Source of the DNA: Sitta carolinensis
Taxonomy: Eukaryota > Chordata > Aves > Passeriformes > Sittidae
Direction: 5' to 3'
Assembly (NCBI GenBank): GCA_032173965.1
Contig: CM063288.1
Location: 10,892,501 to 10,956,500 of the forward strand
Length of the DNA: 64,000 nucleotides
Shown: piece by piece, positions 27,031 through 39,505 of the stretch
Layout: the number at the start of each line of letters is the position of its first letter
Numbering within the stretch: the stretch's first letter is position 1
Made by a program: the position numbers and the translations under genes
Notes under the pieces: model-generated
Seen by the model: only the letters and a program-made list of their open reading frames with translations
Told to the model about the DNA's origin: nothing
Databases searched by the model: none

Positions 27031-29331
27031 ATATCTAAAGAGTAGTGAGGGGAGTTTCAAATAAAAATAATACACTGAGGAATCTGAGCTTTGGGACATT
27101 TGCTAGGATTCCAATTTATCGTGAGCAAGAAGAGCTGCTCTGATGCTAATTCTTAGGTAGGAACCTCAAAGATTGCAAGAGTCTATAAATATTTGCTTTA
27201 TTTGCAGTGAAGAGTACAGGAAGTTCTGAGTTAGCCTAATTTAGGCTTCAATATAGGCTATTTATGTACTACCTCCTGGGACCACCTCTGATTACTGAAA
27301 GAATGACCTTATTGGAAACCAACAAGTAGGTCTGTAGTTAATTATAAAGAGTTCAGGGCTTGCTGCAGAACCCTAACAATGGCATTTTTGCGGATGATGT
27401 TATGTGTTTGTATTTAACTGTTCAAATCAGGAGAGCTTAAAGAGATGGCACACTCCTTCCTGCTCTCTGAGAACACCTAGAGAAAGACACTGATAATAAC
27501 TGAGGGAGGCCAAGCCTAACAGGTCAGGAGAAATGGCAAAGCTCAGGCTGCCTGGCCTCACTAATTATCATCTGAAAGCAATAATGAACTGGTCAGCGGG
27601 GTCAGGAACAGGTGATGTTGTGTGGAGAGGGAGAAAGGGGGGTTGTTTGTGTTCTGCATTTGGAAGAAGTGGTTTGGACCTTGTTGACTCCTTTTAAATT
27701 TTACAATAACAGCAGTGACTTAATGTAATCTAAATGTGGGGTTTGGAGAAAATCTGCTTTAGGACTTTACCAAAATAATTTCCTGAAGGAAAAAAATATA
27801 TCAATTCAGTTCAGGAAAATGTCTGAAGAGAGAAATGCAAAAAACTGACTTATGGGGCAGCAAGTTTATACATGGGATGGTGCTCCTCTGGGGCATCATA
27901 GAAAATGATTATACCAGATTTTGTTCATCAAGGCATAGTAAGCTGAATCAGACACAAGGCAAAGCCCTTAGGAGGAGGAGGAACGTATTCAATTTAGTGA
28001 GGCAACTGTGATAGTAATTAAAGCCCAGATGGAAACCTTTGAATGTGTCTGGCGTCTGTGTATCCGCTGTGTTTTTTCTGTTAACTTGACATTATAAAAG
28101 GAGCGCCCAAAGAATAAAGAGATGGTGTTTGAAATTTCATCAGTCAAGAACTGTCCCAAATTTGATTTATTGTAAACAATCTGCAAAAATTGCTTTGGGT
28201 ATATATGATATAGGCAGGGAGTTTTCTCAAGTGGTAATTCACAAAGAGAGAAATTGTACATTATTTCTAGATTTGTCTTTGCTGAAATGCAGTCAGGATT
28301 AATTACACCATTTGCCAGCTCTACTGTGAACCTCTTGTACTTCGGACATATGGATAGAATTTTATTCTGCTGTTATATATTTTCTATGAAGCAGAGTGCT
28401 ATGCTGGTTATTTTAAAAGCAGATACACTGCAAGGTTTCAGTAAAAAATCCTATACAGTTAAAAAATTGAAAATCAGGAATTAAGAAGGGAATCATTGTC
28501 CTACTTTTTTTTTCCTGTAATACACAAGCCAAGAGCAGAGGGTGGTACTGTATGGAAACACTGCTAAAGGGTTAGCAGAACGTGAGGATGATTTGCTGTT
28601 CCTGCTGAATGGAGGGCTGGGGGCGGCTGTAACTCTGCTGGGCTGCCGCACGCACTGGGAGCCCCGAGTGTCTCCTGCCTTGTGTTTGAGTCATTGCTTT
28701 ATCTGGAGCAGACAGACTGCTTGCAGTCCCAAATCCTCCGGCATGTGCACTAGCTGATGCCTAGTACAGGCATGGATGTGGTGCTGAGATTTACTGCTGG
28801 CCCCTGAGTAACTGGAGAGCTGTAGCCCCTGCCTAAGTCTGCCCAGTGTGACAGGCCAGGCTCAGCATCCCCAGGCTCAACATCCCGGGCTGGCCTCAAG
28901 AGCATGGAGGAAGAGCTTGGTGTTTAGAGCAAGGTAAATGTAGAAAAAAATAAAGAGGAGGAGGATGAGGAGGAGCAGGGGAGATGCTCCTCTTCAGTGT
29001 GATAAATCACTTTCCCCCTTATCATCTATAAACACATATTTAGGGACTTTTGAAGCAGTCTGTTACCCCCTAGACAGTTTATTCGCATGTTGTGATGTTA
29101 CGGTTCCAGGCAGAGCTGTAGTTAAGCATGTATAATTAGTGGCAATATTAATGGTCTTTAATGATACCAACTCCAGGCAGAGGTGCTTTCCTTCATTTTC
29201 ATTACCTTTATGCTGATAATGGCTTATATCCTTTGTACTAAATCCATGTTGCCAAAATCCTCCTGGTGGTTTTCACTTGAAAAAGTATCTCTACGTGAGT
29301 ATATTCCCCACACATATACTGTTGGAATTAA

Positions 29332-29365
29332 TTTTTTTTTTTCCTTTTCTTTTTTTTTTTTTTTT
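29332..29365. repeat. T-rich low-complexity tract
   Basis: 34 bases, almost all T with a few C, ending at TTTTTCATGG. Confidence 0.85.
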
Positions 29366-29889
29366 CATGGAATTACGTGGGGCCTCTTTTGCAGTCTATA
29401 TCCTGAAATAGCAACAAAAAAATCCAATTTCTTACAAATATGAGGCTTGCTATTAATGGAGAAGTTTTGAAGAGCTCTGCTCCTAATCCACCTGCTCTGT
29501 GGCTTCTGAACTCCCTGCAAGTGGTTCACTGCTCATTGAGGAGAAACCAAAACCCTGAGTCCCACCACTCATGAATTTGAAACAGATTAAATTTTCAGAT
29601 CTAATTTTATTTTAATCTTTATTTTACCTCCACATTTAATATTGCAGGGCCTCACAAGTGACTGTCTATGGAAGGTGGTTTTTTTTACATGAGTCAGGAC
29701 AGCACCTATAACCTTGGAAGCGGAGTTGCAGCATTCATGGGCTCTGTGATCTATCCTCCAGAAAGGGATGAGAGACTTGCAAGTTAATAAAAGACTTGAG
29801 TGTAGTGCTAAAGAGGGGCCTATTGCTGATCACCTTTTCAATCAGCTCTTCACTTCCCATCCTCTGACTTTGTTTAAAAGCAAACTAAT

Positions 29890-29897
<8 letters not shown>

Positions 29898-29921
<24 letters not shown>
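29898..29921. repeat. Poly-A tract
   Basis: A run of 24 A residues, the longest pure homopolymer in the window. No retrocopy is recognisable directly upstream. Confidence 0.88.
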
Positions 29922-30428
29922 GAAACAATGACCTTTTATTATTCCCTACAACCAACATCTTCTAGAGTTTATAAGACCACAGGTTATATTTATGGATCTT
30001 ATGCTTCCAAAGGGGGTCTGTGATGCTTTTGTCTGCAATATCATTGCCACCATGGGACTGAGGTCTGAATCTTACATCAGTGTACATAAGAGGAGGCTTG
30101 AGAGATTTATAATGGGAAAATGCTGACAGCTCCATAATTTACTGCAAGGCTAACAGCAGCACTGTAGCTCCTGACAGCGCTAAACCCTTGTTCTCTGGGA
30201 TGGTTTGTTTCTAATACACTCCCTTTGCTGGATCTTCCCCCACCCTCTCTCCGGATGAATGGACCTAGGCCTGTGAATATCTATATTGCTGCTTTTTCCT
30301 TTGGTATTTTAACAGCCTTTCACTTTAAGGACTTCCCATTGTCAAAATTTGTAAAAGATTTTAGAAACTTCACAGTAGAAAGGCTTTTTCATATAATTTG
30401 CCTTTTTTCTTGTTGTTCTTTCTTCAGC

Positions 30429-30470
30429 CTGGAGTATCTTACATATTCATTGTCACACCGGATACTCCAG
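30429..30470. repeat. Short inverted repeat
   Basis: CTGGAGTATC (30429-30438) and GATACTCCAG (30461-30470) are perfect reverse complements separated by 22 bases. Confidence 0.85.
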
Positions 30471-33400
30471 CAACAGCTTTACATTTTCAAGCCCTGTTAC
30501 TTTGCTGTGTCCAAAAAAGGGGTAGACACTGAACAATACCTACTTTTAACTTATTTGAGGAGAATGCTGTGCATCTGCATAATGGTTTCACACAGAAAGT
30601 GCTTTATCTTCATGAGTTAGTGAGTCAGTTTAGGGATATTCTATTGGCAAAAGCTTTCAGAGAAATTATGCATGGTAAATTAATGAAGGCCGTCTGAGGT
30701 ATTATTGTGTGTGAATGCACATGCCATTAGAATCAATGGCTGGCTGAAAAAAGTTAACGGTCATTAAGGGGCTGTTAAAAAGGCTAGTGGACACAGATTT
30801 ACTCTCTTGCAGGGCTCTGGTTGGGTTAGGTGAAGACAGAGATTGCTATTTGCCTCCAGGCCACAGGACAGCCCAGGCTTTGTGCTTTCCTGTCCCCATT
30901 TCTCTTGGCTCCTGTCAGTGGCAGATTTACTAGAGGCTGCAAGAGCCTTTCTGAGGAGGTAGAGACCATCTTCCAAGCAGGTAAAGACATTTGCATGACT
31001 TTTCCTTAGTTTGCAAGTGGTTGGTAACAGAAAGTCTGATGGTTGAGCTTGAAAAGGCTTGAAAAAATGTCTGGTGGTGTGAAATGGAACTCTTTAATGG
31101 AGAGGTTGCCAAAGAGAAGGTACTGTTGGCTTTGGATATGCAACCCTATCTAATGGTGAGTCTTTAAAATATTGCTCGAGTTGTGGGATATTGTCTCCAG
31201 TCAGACAGGAAGAGAAGAGCACTGCAACAGATCTGACCATTACCCAATGGTATGGGAAATGCTGAATGCCAACTGGAGATTATGAAACTGTGTGCCACTC
31301 CTGGCAATTCAGCCAGGAATTTGTCATACACAGAGCATAAGTGATGCAATGTGATTTTCCTGGGCACCTGTATTCCCCTGGGCTGTGTCATTTCCGCTGA
31401 GAAATGTAGATTTTCTTTTCCTGCATTGTATTATAAATGCAGTGATTCTGACTGAAATAAAATGCATGGAGAAAATTAATGAATTGATATCTTCTTGCTG
31501 CTGCCAAAAGAAATGTAAAAGAGTCTTTGATCTGGTGGCTTTAAAAAAGTGAGCTGGACTAGTTACTGATAATTACTGACCTAAGTAAGTGATAAAGTGA
31601 CTGTGTCGAAGTTTAATTAGTCTTGATCAAGATAAGTTTTTCAGATTTAGAACTGGTGGCCTTCTGAAGAAGTAAGGCTTCTGGTTGTCATTTATGTCAC
31701 AAAACATCCTTTTATCATACTTTCTGTGTCTCCAGCAGGAACAGTTTTTATTTTAACGGAAAAGAGAAATGGTTCATTTGATGGGGATTAGCACAGACAA
31801 GCTTACTAATATTTGAAGGCAATTTCTCTGCCTTACCTTTTTCCCTATTTCATATCCCACAGAGATTACCTCAGACTGCCCTTGTTAGTCAGTGTTATTT
31901 ATATAAAGATATGTAATGCGTTTGTGCTTGAGGGGTCGTCTGTAACGAGGTATGCAATTTCAGACTGTAGAGACTGGCAGGAATTACTGTGAAGAATTGC
32001 TTTCCAGTGACAGCTTTATCCTGCCTGTAATATGTCATTGCGTGTGACTCTCAATTAATCACGCAATAACAAAACATTGTGTCTGGCGACAATGGTGTGT
32101 CCATTAATATCGAGAGGTAAGACTCAGCTTTATGAACACGAATGCTGTCCCCTGCCCACTCGTGCACTTTAATCAGCAAGTCTCAGCTGAGAAGGAACAT
32201 TTCTCTCTTCTCCTCTCCCCCATCATCCTCTATTGTGATCTATTAAGCTGCAATCCATAACGTCTCATGTCTCTGTAATGGTCCGATGGCGTGTGGTGTT
32301 AAATGATTGCATGAATTTGACTTTGTCTCACTCTGCCTTGACCTTGGTGTCTTCAGTGGCTTCCCCTCCCTCATTTTCAAATTGGGAGTGGGGAGTTGGA
32401 AGAGAAAATGGAAGAGTGACAGAATGGAGACACTACACAGGAAGTTTGATGTTCTTTGAGGAGATGGGGGAGACAAGAGGAAAGAGGAACCATTGCTGGG
32501 AGACGAAAATGCAATGATTTGCAAATTTGCAGGAGAAAAGCTATCATGCTGTCGAGCATAACCTGCTCACAGACTGAAGCCACGTGCAGGACCTCATTGG
32601 TAAGCAGAGTGAAAACCTTGCCGTAATTCTTCCCCTTGCTCATTCTGCCATTTATAATACGATTGCTAAGTAATATATCAATTTAAGTAAAATCCCCAAA
32701 TCTCATTGTGTTTTACAGCTGCATTTATATCCTGAACAGAAACATAAAGAGACTCCTGGGTTTTCTCTGCTTGGGCTACAAAGAAACATACCCTGGTCCC
32801 AGCCACCAAATATGAACCCCTCAGCCACGTTCACGCACAGATTCTTACTCCCCTGATGGCCTTCGTTTAATTTCCAGTTGATTTATTTTGAGTTGGTATT
32901 GAGGTTTTACACCCTGTGCAACATAAATAGGAAGTCTGGTAGTAATTAGTGTCAATGCTTTTCTTTTTTGCAAAGAAACCTGGTTTTTAAAAAGTGCTTG
33001 GCAGGACAGTCTCAGAAGAATCTCCTGAGCATCCTCTGTGCTGGTTTACACCTGAGCATTGTCATGCTACATACAACAGAGGAAATTAATTATTGTATCT
33101 CTTCCCATGGGTTAATACTGCTTGTGAATTTGTGACACATTTGACTGGTTGCATTGAAAAGTGCACACTGAAAGAAGCATTTGGATTTTGACAATGGGGT
33201 GTTCGGTGCATTGCAGTACTTTCACTTTTTGTAAATAAAAAACAAAAGCCTTTGGGATTCTTAGCAATAAAAAGGTTTGTAGCTCCTTGGGGAATTCTTC
33301 ATGCTCTGGCTTGCTGAATCTCCCCATTGTCTCTGAATTATCAACCAGACAATAAAAATACAGTTAATCAAGGGTTTATGTCAAACATGGTTATTTTTTA

Positions 33401-36400
33401 GTAAATCCAGTATTATACCAGCACCATACAAAGTTCTTAGTCTCTCTGGGCAATGTGACTTCTTCCAGTTAGCAAGAGTATTGGTTCTTTAATTAAGTCC
33501 AACCCCATCTCCCCTGCTGTATGAGCACTGGATCTGACAAGATGGTGTACTTGCTAAACTATATAAAATAAAAGCACCTGCCCTCCCATGAAATTGAGGG
33601 CACTCAGTAGTGCAGAAGGTGTTCTCCTTGGTGATCTCTGGAAGATACAAACCAGCACAGCTTCATAAAGCCATTTGCTGCCAGGTGTGGGGCTGCATAT
33701 TTGCATCAGGCTTTTCCATCAGGTGAAGGCTGTTAGTGCATGTGTTAGGATCCAAGCACACACAGGGGAGAACTCCAAGAAGGAGGGTTTGTAATCAATT
33801 TCTCATTCCCAAATTATTTTTCCAGGGTCCCCACAGTATGGTGTTTGAGTAACAGAATAATTTCCTAGCTATTAAGTGCCTGAAAATCAGCAGTAATTAA
33901 CTTAGCACAAGTTCTGCTCTTCTTCTCCCTCCTCTTTGCTCAAAAAAAAAAACAAACAACCCCCCTTTCTGAGCAGAAGAAATGCAGATGGAAGCAGTCT
34001 CTTCTGCCTTAGTGCAGTCATGTACAGATTACATCTTTTCCCCCCTTTCAGTTCTGTGAATAGCATAATTGCATTGTTATCCCTCAGGGGATTTGTAATA
34101 TTAACATTGGTTAATGACATTAATTCAAGTTTTACCATTAATAAAACGGCATTGCTTAAAATTAAGCATTACATTTCAATTAGTAGTCCATCAAAGGCTT
34201 TAATAGTCTGGAGCATTAAAGTGATATTTTTTTAAATTTCTTATTAATTTTTTATTATATCATGCTAATTTCCAAGAGTGATTGAAAGCCCAGCTGATCC
34301 AATGAATGACCTTATCTGCCATGTTTCTTGAAGGAACTTCTTTCTTTTATGGCATTATGCAAAAAGGTCACATTTCCACAAAGCAGGAATCTGTTTCAGT
34401 CACCTCCTGAATTCATTATCATCCTTTTTACTTTTTAACATGAGGCACATGATATACAGGCACCCCAGGTGGACATGTTTAAATTAATCTAGTAATAATT
34501 GATTCAGAAGAGATTTGGAGGACAGAATTTGCATAAAAGCCATAATGAGAGCAACTCCTCCAAGGCCAGACTGAACAGCTAAGTCCCTGAATAACTTACA
34601 TCTCCTAAACTAATTTGGTTATATATGCAGGATGAAGGTGTGGGGGCTGGAGCACCATGTGATTGGAATTCATTACAAATAATTCATCTTCTCTAGGAAG
34701 GCTGGCCTCAGAGTGTATTAAAATTATATCAGCTCCCAAATGCTTGCTCAGACCCTGCCTCAGGAAAATGATGACGAGGTTTCTGTCTGAGGGATTGTTT
34801 GGGTGTTTTAAAGCATTTCTGAGGCAAAGAGCTGACACCCCAGGGCTGGAGTGTCCTCTGGCAGGCTGCTTCTCCTGCCTGGTGGGAAAATATTCAGATA
34901 CCCCATCTTGGCTAGATGTCTGATGGTCAAAAACATAAGTGCAGAGGAGGATCCCAGACTTCAGTCTCAGATATTCTTCCTTTCTATTCCAGAATGGAAT
35001 TTCTTAGCAAAGTTGTAGATCATTGGATTTGCATTAAATCCTGGATCACTGTAATGTCTTTGGGAATTTAGGGAGTCCCACTACAGGATGGGGACTCTGT
35101 AATGTTTAGTTAAAGTAAATCTGCAGACAGAGAAAATTACAACTGCAGTTCATTAAAAGAAAGCAACCTTTCAAAAGAGGCCTTTTTGAAGGTCAGCTGT
35201 CCTGCTTGACTTTGCCTTTGCCTAAATACTCCTTTTGAGAAAAGCTCTAAAAGGATGTCTCTGTGATCCAGCATAGTAATGCCTGTGTTCTGAGGCTGGT
35301 GAGCGTCAGTTAGCAGGCAACAGAGTACCATGCTCCTGGTATCAGAGAAGTTGCATAGCATGTGTGGAAGGAAGGGGAAATTCAGCTCTGTCTTTTCAGA
35401 AACTGTTGATCGCCATATAGTTTTTGCAGGAAAATTGATGTCACTGCTGTTTCAGCAGATGAGGAATCAGTCCCATTTTGTTTATACCCAGCAGTTGGTA
35501 ATAACCTGTCATTTGTGAGCTGTGTATGTTCTGCACTGCTTCCCTTCAGTGCTGCCCTGCAGCCAGGAGGATCTGGGAAGAGCAGCCCTACTTTTCAGAA
35601 TCCCAAGTACAGTGCAAGAGTTGCAAGGGGCAGACCAAAGCAGCCCTGCTGCTCCAATGAGGGGAACAGTGAAGAGAGCTCAACAGGTACCTGCTGTTGA
35701 AAGAAGTATGAGAAAAGCTGAGCATGGCAGGAGGAAAAAAGAGTCTGGCTGACAATTATTATTTTGTCTGTTCACATTTGGGACATATATAGGCTGGCTG
35801 AACACTTTCTAGCCAAAGGTTTCTGTATGATAAATGATGCTGTGCTGTGCCAAGAAGACAATGCAGCAAAACACATTCTTGTTCCAAACAGGCGAAAACT
35901 GGAGTTGTTACAGGATACTTTATGTTTCTTCTCCTAGAGTTACAATTAAACCATGAGTATGTGTTATGTGGCACCAGGTAATCACAAATCTTTGACAAAA
36001 CAAGCTCTGGTTTCTCTCTCCTGCATGGATAAGCGTTAAAAGAAGTTCTTCTCACCCTGTTTTTCCAACGTAGCAGTGGAGGAAGGAGCTGCTGGGAGAG
36101 ATGAGTAGGGTTTGCAATGTGCAACAGCTGCCTTTGACCCTGGCATGTGGGGCTGTGTCAGTGATGCAGGAGGATTTGTTGGATGGAGTAGAAGGGAGCA
36201 GCAGAAGCTGGAGGTAGTGTCAGAGGTTTTAAACAGGAAAAACAAGCCTCTGGGAAAGGCCAGCCCATATGTTATGGCTGACTCTCAGGCAGGAGGTTCA
36301 TTGGTGTGATGATTTCATGGCTTGGAGTTTGTCAGCTGGAGACTTGAATTGTGGGATTTCGTTAGGTCAGAGAAAAATTAAGTGGTTTGATTTTTAAAAA

Positions 36401-37647
36401 AATTTCTTCTTTCTGTTGTTTTCCCAGCTCTGTGGACACAGGGCACCACATGTCATAGTGACTGCTACATAGTTTATCAGTACTGCTTATCTGCATGGCA
36501 CAATTTGGGGACTGCACTTGTCCCCAGATTGCTGTCACAGTGTTGAAGAGAGAAACTTTGTGAGTTACCAACCTGTATTAGATCTAATATAATTTAGAAC
36601 TATTGTCACTAACTGCCTTATTAAACATCCCATGGGATGTCTGCAATAGACCCTGTAATTAGAGTTGAATAAAAAACTAGTGTCAGTAAAACAATGGTTA
36701 ATACTCTAATAAGTCAAAAATTCAATAACACTTATGGTTTTCATAACTGTGAGGCAAAAGATACACCCATACAAAAAACATTTTGAAGAGTCAGTAGGAA
36801 TTAATTCCTCTTTCTGTCTCTGTCTAAAATTGTCTGCAGATATTAGTGACAAATCTGTGTCCTGCCTCAATTTCCAGAGTTGTAGCAACACAGATGCAGT
36901 GGGGAAGGGTCTGAGAGCAGAAGCACCACATATCTGGAAGTCACTGCAAATAGAGGATCGTCTGCAGACTATCAAGTGTGTTGGAATGACAGTGGCTGTG
37001 CAGTGTGGCCTTGGGGACTGTGGCTCTGCTAATTTGTACATTTATGAACCAACTGCATTGTGCAGGGGAACGACTTGAAGAAAAGCTGCTGTGTTGGTGT
37101 GTCTGTAACAGATAGAGGCTTATGGGTTGAGTGCCAAACCTCAAGCCAGAAAGAACTCTTACAGCCAGGTGACCATTCACAGTAATTGTGATGCTGAATC
37201 TGCTGTACTCGTGTTACGTATCTGATCTGCTCGTAAACAGCATCTCTGGTACCTTGGATTTACAGCCCCCATGCAGAAGATTCCAAATCACATGTTCAGT
37301 GAGAGAGGTGACTGCACTGCAAGGGGTGCTGAGCCCTGTGCACGCTCCCTGCTGCAGACAGGGCCTCTGGAATAGTTATTCCTGCTGTTGCTGCTTTCCC
37401 TAGGGTGCCTCCTCTCTTGGATGGTGCACACTCTTCCTCTTTTTGATTGAGCATCCAGAGACTCTGACTGGGAGTCAGGAGCTCCTAATTCTAAACCTAG
37501 GGTCCAGTAAATGTCATGTCTGAGTTGCAGTTGTGCTAAGTACCATAGCATCCATTACATTCTGCTGTTGTGTTAGGCTTTGTCTTCATCTCTTGTGTTT
37601 CACAGATGGAACATATAAAAGTAATTCCGTAGCCAGCCCAGGTCTGG

Positions 37648-37671
37648 GAATTACCAAAAATTTGGTAATTC
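37648..37671. repeat. Perfect 11-bp hairpin
   Basis: GAATTACCAAA and TTTGGTAATTC are exact reverse complements separated by only two A residues. Confidence 0.9.
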
Positions 37672-37862
37672 TTTGACAAAACTTTGACATCTCTCAGAGA
37701 GGCCTTTCTGTGAACAGTAAATAGAAGATACTTCCATCCCCCCATGTAGAGGCACTTTTCTAGAAAACAGTGGCAGCATACCACCAGGGAGATAAATGAG
37801 TGTGAGCCTTCATTGCCAAATACAATCTTTGAATAAACAGGAGACTTCAGACTCGAAGGCAC

Positions 37863-37953
37863 CTTTTCTCAAGTGCTAAATTCATATCCCAAATAAATGC
37901 TAACAAGTGCTTTTCTCAAGTGCTAAATTCATATCCCAAATAAATGCTAACAA
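37863..37953. repeat. Perfect 44-bp tandem duplication
   Basis: The 44 bases at 37863-37906 recur without a mismatch at 37910-37953 (period 47, spacer GTG). Both copies start CTTTTCTCAAGTGC and end AATGCTAACAA. Identity over the whole unit implies a recent duplication, or an assembly artefact. Confidence 0.92.
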
Positions 37954-38029
37954 AGCCTCTCATGTCTTTATATTAAGTGTAGCCAGTAAAAAAAAAAAGA
38001 AAGATCTAGAGCTCTCTGGGGAAGCCTCT

Positions 38030-38210
38030 TGAAGCACTTGGGGACACACTCAACGTGTGGTCAGGTTAGCACTACTTAAAAGCAAGTCTGAGTGTCAGCA
38101 GAGCAGGTATTTATTTATGCCCACTGGATTTGGCAAGAACCCAAAGGTACAGTATATTTTGCGCTGTTACACAGACTTTTATTGTTGAATCAGCTTTATT
38201 TAATAGAAGC
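38030..38210 (+). repeat. Unnamed dispersed repeat, copy A
   Basis: Shares with 54166-54336 a co-linear series of blocks: GTTAGCACT, a variant of AAAAGTAGGTCTGAGT, CAGCAGAGCAGGTA, and near the end ACTTTTATTGTTGAATCAGC. The two copies are clearly homologous but diverged and contain small gaps. I do not recognise the family with certainty. The TGTGCTTAAGT and TTGAATCAG elements of the better copy recall an old amniote repeat. Confidence 0.6.
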
Positions 38211-39418
38211 TTTCTATAATAGAGTCTTGTTTTGGAAGGCTTCCTCTACAGGTGAGGAAACAGTTCTGTTTCTAGGACCTTGTGGCAGTGGACTGCACTA
38301 CTAAGGCCAGGTAACCAAGTTATGTAAGTAACCAAGTGATGGCTTAGTGAGGGCCTACACCAGTCCACAGAGAAGTGGCCTGACAACAACCAATTCATTT
38401 TGTGCTAAACCATTAGTAAGAGTTTTGTCTCTGTTACTTGTTCAGAATGAAAATATCCCATTGCATTTTGTGGGCTTGGTTTTGGACCTTGACCTGTCCT
38501 GGGTGGCTTTGATCAGGAATCAGAAAGAGCCATGAAATCCAAAGTGAGCTCACTGATTCTTCAGAAGACTTGAGGGTGATTTAATTAAAGCAAAACAAGA
38601 TCTCTTCACAGAGTCTCATCTCAGCCATAGCTTGACCATTTCCATAGATTTGCCTCACAAAGTAAGTGAGAAAAGCTCAGTATCCACAAGTCCAGTCTAA
38701 CATGGCCTCTGGACATGAAAGTGCAGCATGCCATGTTTTGGCTGTAAGACATATCCACATCCCCAGCACTGGCACAGCTGAGGGCTGAGTTTTGTGCATG
38801 TGGCTGGGAGCAGAGGGAAAAGCTGTGCTTTTTCCTCAACAGCGTGGAATGGCCCTTGGAGCTCATTGGGTGGGATGGATTCCAGCAGGAGAGGGAGGGA
38901 AGGATGAGGAGCATTGGATGAATAAGGAACCATAATTTCGTTGGTGTTGGAGCTCTTTTTTAGGGCAGAGCTGCCTGTGCCAGCCTGTCATAGCCACATT
39001 TCTGATCTGTCTTGCTTTACAATGTTTATATTTTTTTCCCTTATTCTTCCAGTACTTTTTTGAATACTTTAATGTCCACATCTTTCCATTGCTACTCTTC
39101 TCTCTGCAAACCCAGTCTAATAAAACCGTAACTGTGGCAATCACAAAAGATCCTGAACAGAAGAATTAAAGCTTTTGCGGGAGGTTCCTTTTTTAGTCTT
39201 TTTTAAAGGCATCTCTTTCCTTTAAAATGAAAGATGAAGCACTTTCTTTTATCCTTTAACTTTACTGTCACATTTTATTAAGTCAAAATGATAGTTACAG
39301 TCAGAGGAAAGCAGGATATGAATTCCTGGTACAGCCATTTTTAAAGTGTGCTTTGTTTTAAAGCCCTGAAGATTGATTGAAGGTATTTTTCTTTTAGACA
39401 CAAAGCTTTAGTCAAAAG

Positions 39419-39505
39419 GGGCCTGATCTGAGTTACCCTCTGTAAATCAGGATTAGTTCCTGTGAAATCAATGGAGTTGCAATGATACAATACGGGGTGA
39501 GCTGG
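39419..39505. mobile_element. Ancient amniote interspersed repeat fragment
   Basis: GGCCTGATCTGAGTTACC, TGTAAATCAGGATTAGTTCC and GAAATCAATGGAGTTGCA follow the order of a repeat frequent in turtles, crocodilians and birds (TGTAAATCAGGAGTAACTCC, GAAGTCAATGGAGTTACA type). I recall the pattern but not a reliable family name. It underlies the C-terminal half of a chance 177-codon minus-strand frame. Confidence 0.55.

Noticed and set aside
29332..29921. T-rich and poly-A tracts as a possible retrogene tail
   Set aside because: No coding remnant or matching target-site duplication is visible next to them. Treated as simple repeats.
30225..30620. 131-codon plus-strand open frame, rich in hydrophobic residues and FFS/CSC runs
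   Set aside because: Reads like translated T-rich intronic DNA. No conserved motif, and no acceptor or donor pair that fits.
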